Source of the DNA: Egibacter rhizosphaerae
GTDB taxonomy: Bacteria; Actinomycetota; Nitriliruptoria; Euzebyales; Egibacteraceae
Reading direction: 5' to 3'
DNA length: 64,000 nt
Assembly (NCBI RefSeq): GCF_004322855.1
Contig: NZ_CP036402.1
Location: 2,170,001 to 2,234,000, forward strand
In this document: piece after piece, positions 56,971 to 64,000 of the stretch
How positions within the stretch are numbered: the stretch's first letter is position 1
Layout: each line of letters starts with the position of its first letter
Translations under genes and position numbers: made by a program
The notes under the pieces: model-generated
The model's database searches: none
Told to the model about the DNA's origin: nothing
The model's input: the letters and a program-made list of their open reading frames with translations, nothing else

Positions 56971-59796
56971 TCAATCACGGCCGACCTGGTCGGCGGACCG
57001 TCGCCACTCGTCGATCGACGTCGCCGCCGGAACCGCACGCAGGAAGGCTGCCTGAACGTGCTCCTGCCGGGCCTCGCTCAGCGTCTCGATGAGCGCCCGG
57101 TCACCGTCGAGCGTGATCGTGCCCGACCGCCAGCTCGCGCCGTGGACGTGCGTCCGGCCGAGCCAGGTGCCCGGCTCGGCCTCCTCGAAGTGGGCGCTCA
57201 GCGCCTCCCCGGCCGCCGCCGGCTCCGGCACGCGGTACGTCGCGCGGCAACGGATCATCGGGTCCCCGTCGACCGTGACGGGTGCCGATGTCACCAGCGA
57301 CCCGACCCAGAGAGCGAGGTCGAGCGCATCGGGGTCGCTCGCCAGCACCGAGGCCGCCCGGCTGCGCTCGTCGGACGGGACCCGCACCACGCCGCGGCCG
57401 ACGAGGTGGCCGTTGCCGGTGTCCAGAAGCCGCGCGCAGGCGGCCTCGTCACCCGTCGGCGCCGGCTCGTCGAACGACCATAGGGCGTCGAACTCCTCGC
57501 CGCTCTGCGCATCGCGCAGCACCGCCTTCCCGTCCGCGGGACCAGCGACGGGGTCGATCAGTCGGCGAGGACTGTCGAGCCAGCGCCGGGCGAGGTCGCG
57601 CTCGTCGAGCGGAAGGAACTCGCCGCGGCGCGCGAGGAAGCGCTCCAGCAACCCGCCCTCGAACAGCGCGAGCTCGGCGACGAGCGAGCCGCGCACGGCG
57701 CTCATCAGCCGTGAGGAGTCCGCGGCATCACCCGCGCACGCCTCGGCCAGCGGGATCCCGGACGGGCGCTGCCGCGGCCGCTGGGCGAACTCGGCGGCCT
57801 TGTCGAGCAGCCAGGCCGCGCGACGCTCCAGCGGTGGTGACCCGCCGCCCCCGCAGCACTTCTTGAACTTCCGCCCCGAGCCGCACGGGCACGGCTCGTT
57901 CCGACCGGCGGCGCGGCGCGGCGCCGGGGCGGCCCACGCGGTGACCCGCACCAGTTGCGCGTCGTCGTCGCGCACCCCGCCGTCACGGAGGAGCCGGGCC
58001 GCCCGTGCCGCGTGGCCACGGTCCTCGGCGTGCCACGCGGCGTCCAGCAACGCGGGCCCGTAGGTCCCGGCGGCGGTGAGCGCCGCCTCGACGTGGCCCT
58101 CCGCCTCGGCGTCCCGACCGTCGTGCTCGGCGCAGCGTGCCCGCAGGAACGCGCACGCGGCCGCGCCGGTACGCGTCGTGTGCGGTGCCACCACGGCGGC
58201 CAGCGCGTCCAGGGACTCCACGTCCCCGCGACCCGACCCCAGGATGTCGTCGACGACGGCGGGAGCGACCTCCGGCTCGGCCAGCTGCGCGCCGAGGCGC
58301 ACGAGGGACCGGTCCTCCAGCGCCCCGACGCCGTGGACGCGCACGGTCTCGATCGCACCGCGCACCTCGTGCCACGCCGCGAGCCGCTCCTCGTCGAGTC
58401 CGTGCACCTCGCGGGCGATGAGCTCGCGCTCGTCGGGGTGGTCCTCCCCGTACAGCGCGTCCTGGTACCCACGGAGGTCGGAGCGGTCGTCCCAGTCCCA
58501 GTCGCCATCGAGATCGACGCCAGCGGCATCGCAGAGCTCCCCGAGCGGGGGCTGCGGGCGGTCGAGCAGGTCCGGGTCGGCGCCGACGGCCTCGAGCAGC
58601 AGCTCGGGGAGGTCGAGCGGCCCCCCAGCGACGTTGCTGGCCCCCAGGGCGACGTAGGTCTCGGCCAGCCGCTCGACGGTGTCCTCGCCCCGCGCGGTGT
58701 CGAGGTCGGCCTCGGCGACCGTCTCGACCGCGAGCCGACCATCGGTGAGGCGGAGCGCGACGAGGTCGCCGGGCTCGGCGTCGCCCAGCCAGCCCGCAGG
58801 GCCCACCAGACCGACGGTGAAGCTTGTCTCGCCGTCGTGGCGGTAGCGCACGCCGACCGTCCCACCCTCCTCGAGCGGCAGGTCCTCGCGGTCCACCCAC
58901 CTGAAGTGGGGCAGATCCGGGTCGAGTGCCAGCGCCTCGTGGCCCACCTCCTCGTCGGTGAGGCGGTGCGTGGCCACGACCCGCCCGAAGAGCGCGGACA
59001 GCTCGACGACGCGCCCGTCCCGCAGGGGCAGCGTGCCGCCCGAGGGCTCCTCGCCCGCCTCGCCCTCGGGATCGTCGTCGGTGAGGTCGCGCGGGCGCAC
59101 CCAGCCGCGGGCGCGCGCGTAACGGGGCTGGTGGGTGTCCGGGTCGTCGAAGTCGCTGTCCCAGGCTCGACAGGCGGCCCGTGGCAGCAGCCAGGCCCCG
59201 AGCTCGGTGAGGCGGCGCTCCTCGTCGAGGACCCCGACCAGCTGCCACAGGGGCACGACGAGCTCGAAGCCATAGGCCAGCAGATCGAAGTCGCCATCGG
59301 CGGCGGGGCCACCGTCGGCGAGGGCGCGCTCGGCCAGCGCGGACGCGTCAGCGTCGGCGCCGGGGCCCTCCAACAGCAGGTGCGAGATGGTCGACAGCCA
59401 GTCGGCGAACTCGATCGCCATGACCGCGGAGTCCTCCTCGGGGTCGCCGCCCGGGTCGCCCTGTAGTTCGATCGTGGCCGCGACGAGGCGCACCAGTGTG
59501 GGCTCGTCGGCCTCCTGGAGGTCGGCACGGTCGAGTTCGGCGGCCGCGAGACCCCAGGCAAGGGCCGGGTCACCCCGCTCGGCCGCGGCGGCCAGGCGCT
59601 CCCGTGCCCCCTCGATACCTGACCGCGGCGCCGGCACGCCGCGAGCCTCGGGGAAGTGGCGCCGAAGGACCCCGGCCGCCCGCGCGTGCGCGAGCGCCCA
59701 CTGCTCGTCGAGGAAGTCGGCCTCGTCCTCGAGCGTGGGAAGCGCCTCCGACGCCCCCGGTGGGTCGGAGGCCTCGCCCGGATGGTCGCTGCCCAT
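56971..59796 (-). CDS. Large SEC-C zinc-motif protein (941 aa), unknown function
   Basis: A 941-aa soluble acidic protein. The only clear domain is a SEC-C zinc finger at about 632-648, NEPCPCGSGRKFKKCC, as in the SecA C-terminus. The N-terminal 600 residues are mostly helical and charged, with a short beta-like segment (EGGTVGVRYRHDGETSFTVG), and resemble TPR-type repeats (DAEAEGHVEAALTAAGTYGPALLDAAWHAE). The C-terminal 290 residues have VVRVPSDERSRAAS and WLGRTHVHGASWRSG. GAAGGAGGAACC gives a near-perfect ribosome site for ATG 59796. It leads a coupled operon with a methyltransferase. No function is assigned. Confidence 0.85.
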   Translation of the reverse strand: MGSDHPGEASDPPGASEALPTLEDEADFLDEQWALAHARAAGVLRRHFPEARGVPAPRSGIEGARERLAAAAERGDPALAWGLAAAELDRADLQEADEPTLVRLVAATIELQGDPGGDPEEDSAVMAIEFADWLSTISHLLLEGPGADADASALAERALADGGPAADGDFDLLAYGFELVVPLWQLVGVLDEERRLTELGAWLLPRAACRAWDSDFDDPDTHQPRYARARGWVRPRDLTDDDPEGEAGEEPSGGTLPLRDGRVVELSALFGRVVATHRLTDEEVGHEALALDPDLPHFRWVDREDLPLEEGGTVGVRYRHDGETSFTVGLVGPAGWLGDAEPGDLVALRLTDGRLAVETVAEADLDTARGEDTVERLAETYVALGASNVAGGPLDLPELLLEAVGADPDLLDRPQPPLGELCDAAGVDLDGDWDWDDRSDLRGYQDALYGEDHPDERELIAREVHGLDEERLAAWHEVRGAIETVRVHGVGALEDRSLVRLGAQLAEPEVAPAVVDDILGSGRGDVESLDALAAVVAPHTTRTGAAACAFLRARCAEHDGRDAEAEGHVEAALTAAGTYGPALLDAAWHAEDRGHAARAARLLRDGGVRDDDAQLVRVTAWAAPAPRRAAGRNEPCPCGSGRKFKKCCGGGGSPPLERRAAWLLDKAAEFAQRPRQRPSGIPLAEACAGDAADSSRLMSAVRGSLVAELALFEGGLLERFLARRGEFLPLDERDLARRWLDSPRRLIDPVAGPADGKAVLRDAQSGEEFDALWSFDEPAPTGDEAACARLLDTGNGHLVGRGVVRVPSDERSRAASVLASDPDALDLALWVGSLVTSAPVTVDGDPMIRCRATYRVPEPAAAGEALSAHFEEAEPGTWLGRTHVHGASWRSGTITLDGDRALIETLSEARQEHVQAAFLRAVPAATSIDEWRRSADQVGRD

Positions 59797-59976
59797 GGTT
59801 CCTCCTTCGTTCACGGTCCACCGCGTCGCGATGGCGGGACTGGTCCGCACGCCGCTGCCCGCCCCCGTCACGACTCGGAGCGTATCGGGCCGAAAGGTTC
59901 GCGCCTCCCGCGAATCGTTCGTGAGCGGGGACGGCTGCGCCTGCCGAGAAGCGCCCCGGAGGGTAGGGATGGGACG
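59797..59976. other. Divergent intergenic region between SEC-C and endonuclease IV-like genes
   Basis: 180 bp hold both promoters. An inverted repeat TTCGCG-N5-CGCGAA lies at about 59908-59926 and the word CGAATCGTTCG follows it. I cannot assign a -10 and -35 pair with confidence, and no gene is seen. Confidence 0.35.
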
Positions 59977-60858
59977 ATGACCCCCACGTCCCCGCCACGC
60001 CGGGTGGGCGCCCACGTCCCCGCCGCCTCCGCCGCTCGGCAGGTGCGGCTGCAGGACGCGGACGTCGCGCAGGTGTTCCTGGCCTCGCCCCGCGCCTGGC
60101 GGCCTCCCGCCGACGATGCGCACCCGCACCTGCGTGACCTCCCGGTGCCGGTGGTCGCCCACGCCTCGTACCTGTGCAACCCCGCGAGCGGTGACCCCGA
60201 GGTGCGCCGCAAGACGCGCGAGGTCGTCGTCGCGAGCCTGCGAACCGCGGACGCGCTCGCGCTCGACGGCGTCGTGGTCCACGGGGGGCACGTTACTGCC
60301 GGTGCAGCCGACGAGGTCGGCTCGCGAGGGTGGACCGAGTTGCTGCGAGCGGTCGCCGACGTCAGGACGCGCACGCCGCTGCTCATCGAGAACACCGGCA
60401 ACGGCGATCGGGCGATGGCCCGCACGCTCGAGCAACTCGCACACCTGTGGGGGCTCGTCGACGCGAGCGACGTGCCGGTCGGCTTCTGCCTGGACACGTG
60501 TCACACCTTCGCCGGCGATCCGGCGTTCATCCACGATCCGGAGTCGTGGCTGCGCGGTCTGCTCGACATCGTGGGAACGGTGCAGCTCGTGCACGTCAAC
60601 GGCTCCGCGGCCCCCGCCGGCTCGCGACAGGACCGGCACGCGAACCTCGCCGCACCCGCGAACCTGCTCCCCGACGAGCTCATCGCCGTCCAGCTCGCGG
60701 CCGCCGACGGCGCGCCGGCGGTGGTGGAGACCCCCGGTGACGCCCGGGCGCGCGCCGACGACATCGCGTACGTCCGCGACCTCGAGGCCCGGTTCGGGCT
60801 CGCCGACCCCAGAGGTGTCCACAGCGGCACGGCCCACGACCGGGTCACCCGGGAGTGA
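59977..60858 (+). CDS. Deoxyribonuclease IV / AP endonuclease (Nfo-like) family TIM-barrel
   Basis: A 293-aa xylose-isomerase-like TIM barrel of the endonuclease IV type. Metal ligands seen: AHVPAAS, VVHGGHV, TPLLIENTGNGD, GFCLDTCHTFAGD, VHVNGSAAPAGSRQDRHANLAAP and VVETPGD. The ATG at 59977 follows GGAGGGTAGGGATGGGACG, and the extension to 59656 is shadow. It is likely a base-excision repair enzyme for abasic sites, with sequence features of short actinobacterial Nfo proteins. It is convergent with and overlaps the acetyltransferase by 14 bp. Confidence 0.85.
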   Translation: MTPTSPPRRVGAHVPAASAARQVRLQDADVAQVFLASPRAWRPPADDAHPHLRDLPVPVVAHASYLCNPASGDPEVRRKTREVVVASLRTADALALDGVVVHGGHVTAGAADEVGSRGWTELLRAVADVRTRTPLLIENTGNGDRAMARTLEQLAHLWGLVDASDVPVGFCLDTCHTFAGDPAFIHDPESWLRGLLDIVGTVQLVHVNGSAAPAGSRQDRHANLAAPANLLPDELIAVQLAAADGAPAVVETPGDARARADDIAYVRDLEARFGLADPRGVHSGTAHDRVTRE

Positions 60859-61426
60859 CGCGGTCGTCGTCGGTGATCGCCCGCACCACACGGGCGGGCG
60901 TCCCGGCAGCCACGACCCCGCCGGGCAGGTCCCCGGTCACGACCGCGCCGGCCCCGACGACCGTGTCCTCCCCGATGCGCGCGCCGGGGCACACGATCAC
61001 GCCTCCTCCGAGCCAGACGTTGTCCTCGAGCGTGATCGGCTCGCCGTACTCCCACCCCTGCCGTCGAGCGACCGGGTCGACCGGGTGGGTGGCGGTGAGC
61101 AGCTGCACCCGAGGCGCGATCTGGCAGGAGGCGCCGATCGTGATCGGCGCCTCGTCGAGCAGGACGCAGTCGTAGTTCACGAACGTGCCGGCACCGACAC
61201 TGATGGGGAACCCGTAGTCGCAGCGCAGCGTCGGCAGGATCTCGGAGCCCTCACCGAGATGGCCGACCAGCTCACGCAACGCCGCGGCGCGCTCCCCGTG
61301 CGCGTCGTGCGCCGCACGGTTGAAGCGATCGAGCAGCGCCTGGGCGCGCGCCCGGTCGTCCGCGAGCTCCCGATCGTCGGCGAGGTAGAGCTCCCCGTTC
61401 AGCATCCGCTGCTTCATCTCGCTCAC
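60845..61426 (-). CDS. Maltose/galactoside O-acetyltransferase (left-handed beta-helix)
   Basis: A 193-aa acetyl-CoA-dependent sugar O-acetyltransferase of the LacA/Maa type. Hexapeptide repeats are clear: VGAGTFVNYDCVLLDEA, ITIGASCQIAPRVQLLTATHPVD with the catalytic His, and ITLEDNVWLGGGVIVCPGARIGEDTVVGAGAVVTGDLP. The N-terminal maltose-acetyltransferase helix is MKQRMLNGELYLADDREL. GTG 61426 overlaps the TetR stop (GTGA) with GAGGAG upstream; ATG 61417 is an alternative. It is cotranscribed with and probably controlled by the TetR gene. Confidence 0.92.
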   Translation of the reverse strand: MSEMKQRMLNGELYLADDRELADDRARAQALLDRFNRAAHDAHGERAAALRELVGHLGEGSEILPTLRCDYGFPISVGAGTFVNYDCVLLDEAPITIGASCQIAPRVQLLTATHPVDPVARRQGWEYGEPITLEDNVWLGGGVIVCPGARIGEDTVVGAGAVVTGDLPGGVVAAGTPARVVRAITDDDRVTPG

Positions 61427-62070
61427 GCTTGCTCCTCGCTCGCACCCAACCGGGCCTGCACCCGTTTCGAGGGGATGCCGACGACGCCGTGGAGCAGGTC
61501 GTCCACCATCGTCTCGAGCGGCGGCCACGGGAACTGGGTGCGCAGGGAGGTCAACGTCGCGAGCCCGTGGAGCGAGGCCCAGACCAGTGCGGCCGTCGCT
61601 CGGGCGTCGTCGACGCCGCTGACGCCGGCTTCCTGACACGCGCGGATGCCGCCGACGAGGCTGTCGAAAGCGACCGAGGCGACCTCCTCGGTGGTGACGA
61701 GCTGGGTGTCGCGCCGGACGCGGAACAACACGGCGTAGCCACCGGGGTTCTCGCGCGCCCAGTCGAGGTACGCGAGGCAGCCGGCGCGGAGGGCGGCGGC
61801 CGCCTCGCCTCGGTCCGCGGGGTCGGCCACGGCATGCTCGATGGCCGCACCGAGGGCCGCGAACCGGCGGCCGACGACCGCCTTGACGAGCTCCTGCTTG
61901 TTCGCGAAGTGCAGGTAGAGCGCCGGCGGGGTGACCCCGACCCGGTCCACGATCGCCCGGATCGTGACCTGCCGCTCGTCGTCGCGCTCGGCGAGCAGCG
62001 ACTCGGCCGCGTCGAGGAGCTCCTCGCGGAGCTCGTCACCGTGGCCGCGCGCTCGACGTTCCCGATTCAC
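61423..62070 (-). CDS. TetR-family regulator divergent from DoxX-like gene
   Basis: A 215-aa repressor. The helix-turn-helix reads LREELLDAAESLLAERDDERQVTIRAI then DRVGVTPPALYLHFANKQELV (residues 14-60), and the C-terminal TetR_C_13-like domain contains ALYL-xxx then YLDWARENPGGYAVLF. GTG 62070 is the start. The inverted repeats at 62086-62127 lie just upstream, between it and the DoxX-like gene, and are probably its operator. It overlaps the acetyltransferase start. Confidence 0.9.
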   Translation of the reverse strand: MNRERRARGHGDELREELLDAAESLLAERDDERQVTIRAIVDRVGVTPPALYLHFANKQELVKAVVGRRFAALGAAIEHAVADPADRGEAAAALRAGCLAYLDWARENPGGYAVLFRVRRDTQLVTTEEVASVAFDSLVGGIRACQEAGVSGVDDARATAALVWASLHGLATLTSLRTQFPWPPLETMVDDLLHGVVGIPSKRVQARLGASEEQA

Positions 62071-62085
62071 CGTTGCCCTCTCGGC

Positions 62086-62127
62086 TATCGACCGTTAACC
62101 TAGCCATCGCTCACTTAACAATCGATA
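62086..62127. promoter_or_regulatory. Inverted TATCGAYYGTTAA repeats between TetR and DoxX-like genes
   Basis: TATCGACCGTTAA (62086-62098) and the inverted TTAACAATCGATA (62115-62127) match at 11 of 13 positions, with a 16-bp spacer. This AT-rich block contrasts with the local GC content and lies 16 bp from the TetR start codon and 35 bp from the DoxX-like start. It is the probable TetR binding site. Confidence 0.7.
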
Positions 62128-62161
62128 ACCCTAACAGACACCGGAGAGGGAGGCACGAGCG

Positions 62162-62581
62162 ATGAGTACGACGCGAGTGGACAAGCCGTCGGGGCCGGAA
62201 GCGCACGGGCGATGGGTCCGGCTTCCGGTCCGCCCCGTGTGGGCGCTGCGGCTGGGGTGGCTGCTGGGATGGTTCTTCGCGGGGGCAGGGGTGATGCGCC
62301 TGTTGCCGGTGCCCTTCGATGTCGCGATGTTCGCGGACTGGGGGCTGTCGATGGGGTTCCGGACGCTGGTGGGCACCGCCGAACTCGCGGTCGGGGCGCT
62401 CGCGCTGTGGCCCCGCACCCGACCGGTGGGCCTGATCGGGATCGGTGTCGTGATGGTCTCTGCCGGCACGGTCCACGCGGTGCTCGGGCACTCACCCATC
62501 GTGGCGATGGTGCTGAACGGCTCCCTGGCCGCCGCCGCGTTCGGGACCGCGTGGGCGCTGCGCGCCGAGATCCTACGATGA
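62162..62581 (+). CDS. DoxX-like four-helix membrane protein
   Basis: A 139-aa integral membrane protein with four helices: LGWLLGWFFAGAGVMRLLPV, LVGTAELAVGALALWP, LIGIGVVMVSAGTVHAVLG and VAMVLNGSLAAAAFGTAWAL. The layout and the AGAGVMRL segment fit the DoxX/DUF-like family of quinone- or redox-associated membrane proteins. GGAGAGGGAGGCACGAGCG precedes the ATG. It is divergent from the TetR gene with shared operator repeats, so it is probably TetR-regulated. Confidence 0.75.
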   Translation: MSTTRVDKPSGPEAHGRWVRLPVRPVWALRLGWLLGWFFAGAGVMRLLPVPFDVAMFADWGLSMGFRTLVGTAELAVGALALWPRTRPVGLIGIGVVMVSAGTVHAVLGHSPIVAMVLNGSLAAAAFGTAWALRAEILR

Positions 62582-62761
62582 CCGGATCCGCTGTGGCGCC
62601 CTGATCAGGGTGCCTCGGCGCGGCCGCCGATGCGATCAAGGCGGCACGTGCTGCCGCACGGGACCGTCAGGACGCGGTGACGCGAGCCGCGGACATCCCG
62701 TCATCCAGGGGGGGTCGAATCTGGGGCGGTGGATCCCGACCCGGTGCTCTACGCTGCCAGC

Positions 62762-64000
62762 GTGGAGCTGGTGGAGCGGGAGGGGGCACTGGCCGCCCTT
62801 GGGACGTGGCTGGGGGAGGCCAGCACCGGCGTGGGCCGGCTGGTGCTGGTGGCCGGTGAGGCGGGGATCGGCAAGACCTCGCTGGTCCGGGCGTTCTGCG
62901 ACGACCGTGACGACGCGGCCCGGGTGTGGTGGGGCTCCTGCGACGCGCTGAGCACACCACGGCCGTTGGGCCCGTTGTACGACATCGCCCGGACGGCGCA
63001 CGGGGAACTGGCGTCGTTGATGGCCAGTGGTGCGTCCCGCCACGAGCGGTTCTCGGGGTTCCTGGAGGCGTTGTCGTGGCCCTTGCAGCCGACGATCGCG
63101 GTGTTCGAGGACGTCCATTGGGCGGATGACGCGACCCGGGACCTGTTGGTGTTCGTGGCGCGGCGCCTGACTGGTGTGAACGCGTTGGTGGTCGCGACCT
63201 ACCGGGACGACGAGGTCGGCAGCGACCATCCGCTCCGGCAGGTGCTCGGCAGCGTGGCGACGCTCGCTGCGGCCAGGCGCCTGGCCCTGCCACGGTTGTC
63301 GCCGTCCGCGGTGACCGGTCTCGCCACGGAACGCAACGCCGACGGCCAACAGGTCTACCGGGTGACGGGCGGCAACCCGTTCTTCGTCACCGAGGTGCTG
63401 GCGGGCGATACGGAGCAGGTGCCCGACACCGTCACCGACGCGGTGCTGGCTCGTGCGGGTCGGCTCTCACCATCGGCGCGTTCGCTGTTGGAGGTGGCCG
63501 CGGTCGTCCCGGATCGAGTCGACCCCGAGCTGGTGTACACGGTCGCGACCGGTGGCACCGAGGCGATCGAGGCGTGTGTTCAGGCCGGCCTGCTGCTCAC
63601 GACGGGACGGTCGCTGAGGTTCCGCCACGAGCTGGCCCGGCTCGCGGTCGAGCGGTCGATCTCGGTCCCGCGGCGGCTCTCGCTCCATGCGGCCGTACTG
63701 GGCCACCTCACCGAGCAGCCGGGAGCGGACCCCGCTCGCTTGGCTTACCACGCCGAGCAGGCCGGGGACCGCGACGCGGTCCTCGCCCATGCGCCGGTGG
63801 CGGGTGAGCGGGCGAGCCGGCTCGGCGCTCATCGTGAGGCTGCGGCCCACTACGAGCGGGCGGTCGCCCACGCCGAGGGGATCGAGCCTCGCGTCCGGGC
63901 GGAGCTTTTCGAACACCACGCCGACGAGTGCACGGCGATCGACGAGGAAGCCGCCGCCCTGCGCTCCTACGACGGGGCCGTGACGGCCTGGCGCGAGGTC
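62762..64000 (+). CDS. LuxR-type large ATPase regulator (AAA/CyaA-like), 5' part
   Basis: The first 413 codons of a large signalling ATPase, cut by the window end. Walker A is VAGEAGIGKTS at about residues 31-40, Walker B is IAVFEDVHWADD near 118, and VVATYRDDEV is the sensor-like segment. TPR-type repeats follow (AAAHYERAVAHAE and DEEAAALRSYDGAVTAW). This is the AAA domain of LAL-type LuxR regulators, with the LuxR helix-turn-helix expected beyond the window. GTG 62762 has no ribosome site. TACGCT lies exactly 6 nt upstream, so leaderless translation is likely. Confidence 0.85.
   Translation, partial: MELVEREGALAALGTWLGEASTGVGRLVLVAGEAGIGKTSLVRAFCDDRDDAARVWWGSCDALSTPRPLGPLYDIARTAHGELASLMASGASRHERFSGFLEALSWPLQPTIAVFEDVHWADDATRDLLVFVARRLTGVNALVVATYRDDEVGSDHPLRQVLGSVATLAAARRLALPRLSPSAVTGLATERNADGQQVYRVTGGNPFFVTEVLAGDTEQVPDTVTDAVLARAGRLSPSARSLLEVAAVVPDRVDPELVYTVATGGTEAIEACVQAGLLLTTGRSLRFRHELARLAVERSISVPRRLSLHAAVLGHLTEQPGADPARLAYHAEQAGDRDAVLAHAPVAGERASRLGAHREAAAHYERAVAHAEGIEPRVRAELFEHHADECTAIDEEAAALRSYDGAVTAWREV

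Overview
The window is about 70% GC, gene-dense and organised like a high-GC actinobacterium. It carries many TetR regulators divergent from small exporter operons, ECF sigma factors of types common in Actinobacteria, DUF3052, DUF998 and DUF6069 proteins, GTG and TTG starts, and several probably leaderless promoters with a TANNNT box exactly 6 nt before the start codon. Secreted proteins (nuclease, 5'-nucleotidase, TRAP-binding protein) are very rich in Asp and Glu, which suggests a salt-tolerant lineage. A relative of Nitriliruptoria or Euzebya would fit, but this is inference and no rRNA or tRNA is present. No insertion sequence, prophage or CRISPR array was seen.

Layout. 0-1 kb: 5' part of an acyl-CoA synthetase on the minus strand. 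1.3-6.4 kb: two secreted enzymes, an ExeM-like nuclease and a 5'-nucleotidase, plausibly for extracellular DNA and phosphorus scavenging. 6.5-12.6 kb, minus strand: tryptophanase-type lyase, persulfide dioxygenase-rhodanese, SulP permease and an AarF/UbiB kinase. The lyase and SulP frames are each broken by one base. 12.8-19.2 kb: hydrolase, LigD-type primase-polymerase, SigJ-like sigma factor with an epimerase, AraC with a glyoxalase-fold protein, and an AlkX-like protein. At about 19.49 kb a deletion or misjoin joins the tail of a TetR gene to a hydrolase lacking its N-terminus. 20-25.4 kb: TetR plus a DrrABC-like resistance operon. 25.4-37.3 kb: small conserved genes, TetR/MarR regulators with palindromic operators, an anchored amidohydrolase, an ABC exporter and a third frameshifted gene. 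37.3-39.3 kb: a DGPF (YCII) protein with its ECF42-type sigma factor, flanked by tandem repeats that span stop codons. 39.4-42.3 kb: TetR, a helical-repeat microprotein and a second DrrAB exporter. 42.5-46.7 kb: MFS exporter, methyltransferase and ThDP enzyme.

46.9-53.6 kb is the most unusual part. A TRAP transporter diverges from a four-gene operon: a 364-aa protein of unknown function, a UGSC-family selenoprotein, a class III CoA-transferase and a GntR/FCD regulator. The selenoprotein is read across an in-frame UGA at 51529-51531, followed by a perfect 8-bp hairpin placed like a bacterial SECIS element. Conventional gene calling would split or lose this gene. A perfect GntR-type palindrome overlaps the operon promoter. 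I infer a substrate-induced uptake and activation pathway that depends on selenium.

53.6-62.1 kb: a compact minus-strand run (SEC-C protein, methyltransferase, truncated DUF885, aldo/keto reductase, VOC protein), an endonuclease IV-like protein, and an acetyltransferase overlapping a TetR gene. 62.1-64 kb: a DoxX-like membrane protein and the 5' part of a LuxR-type AAA ATPase running off the end.
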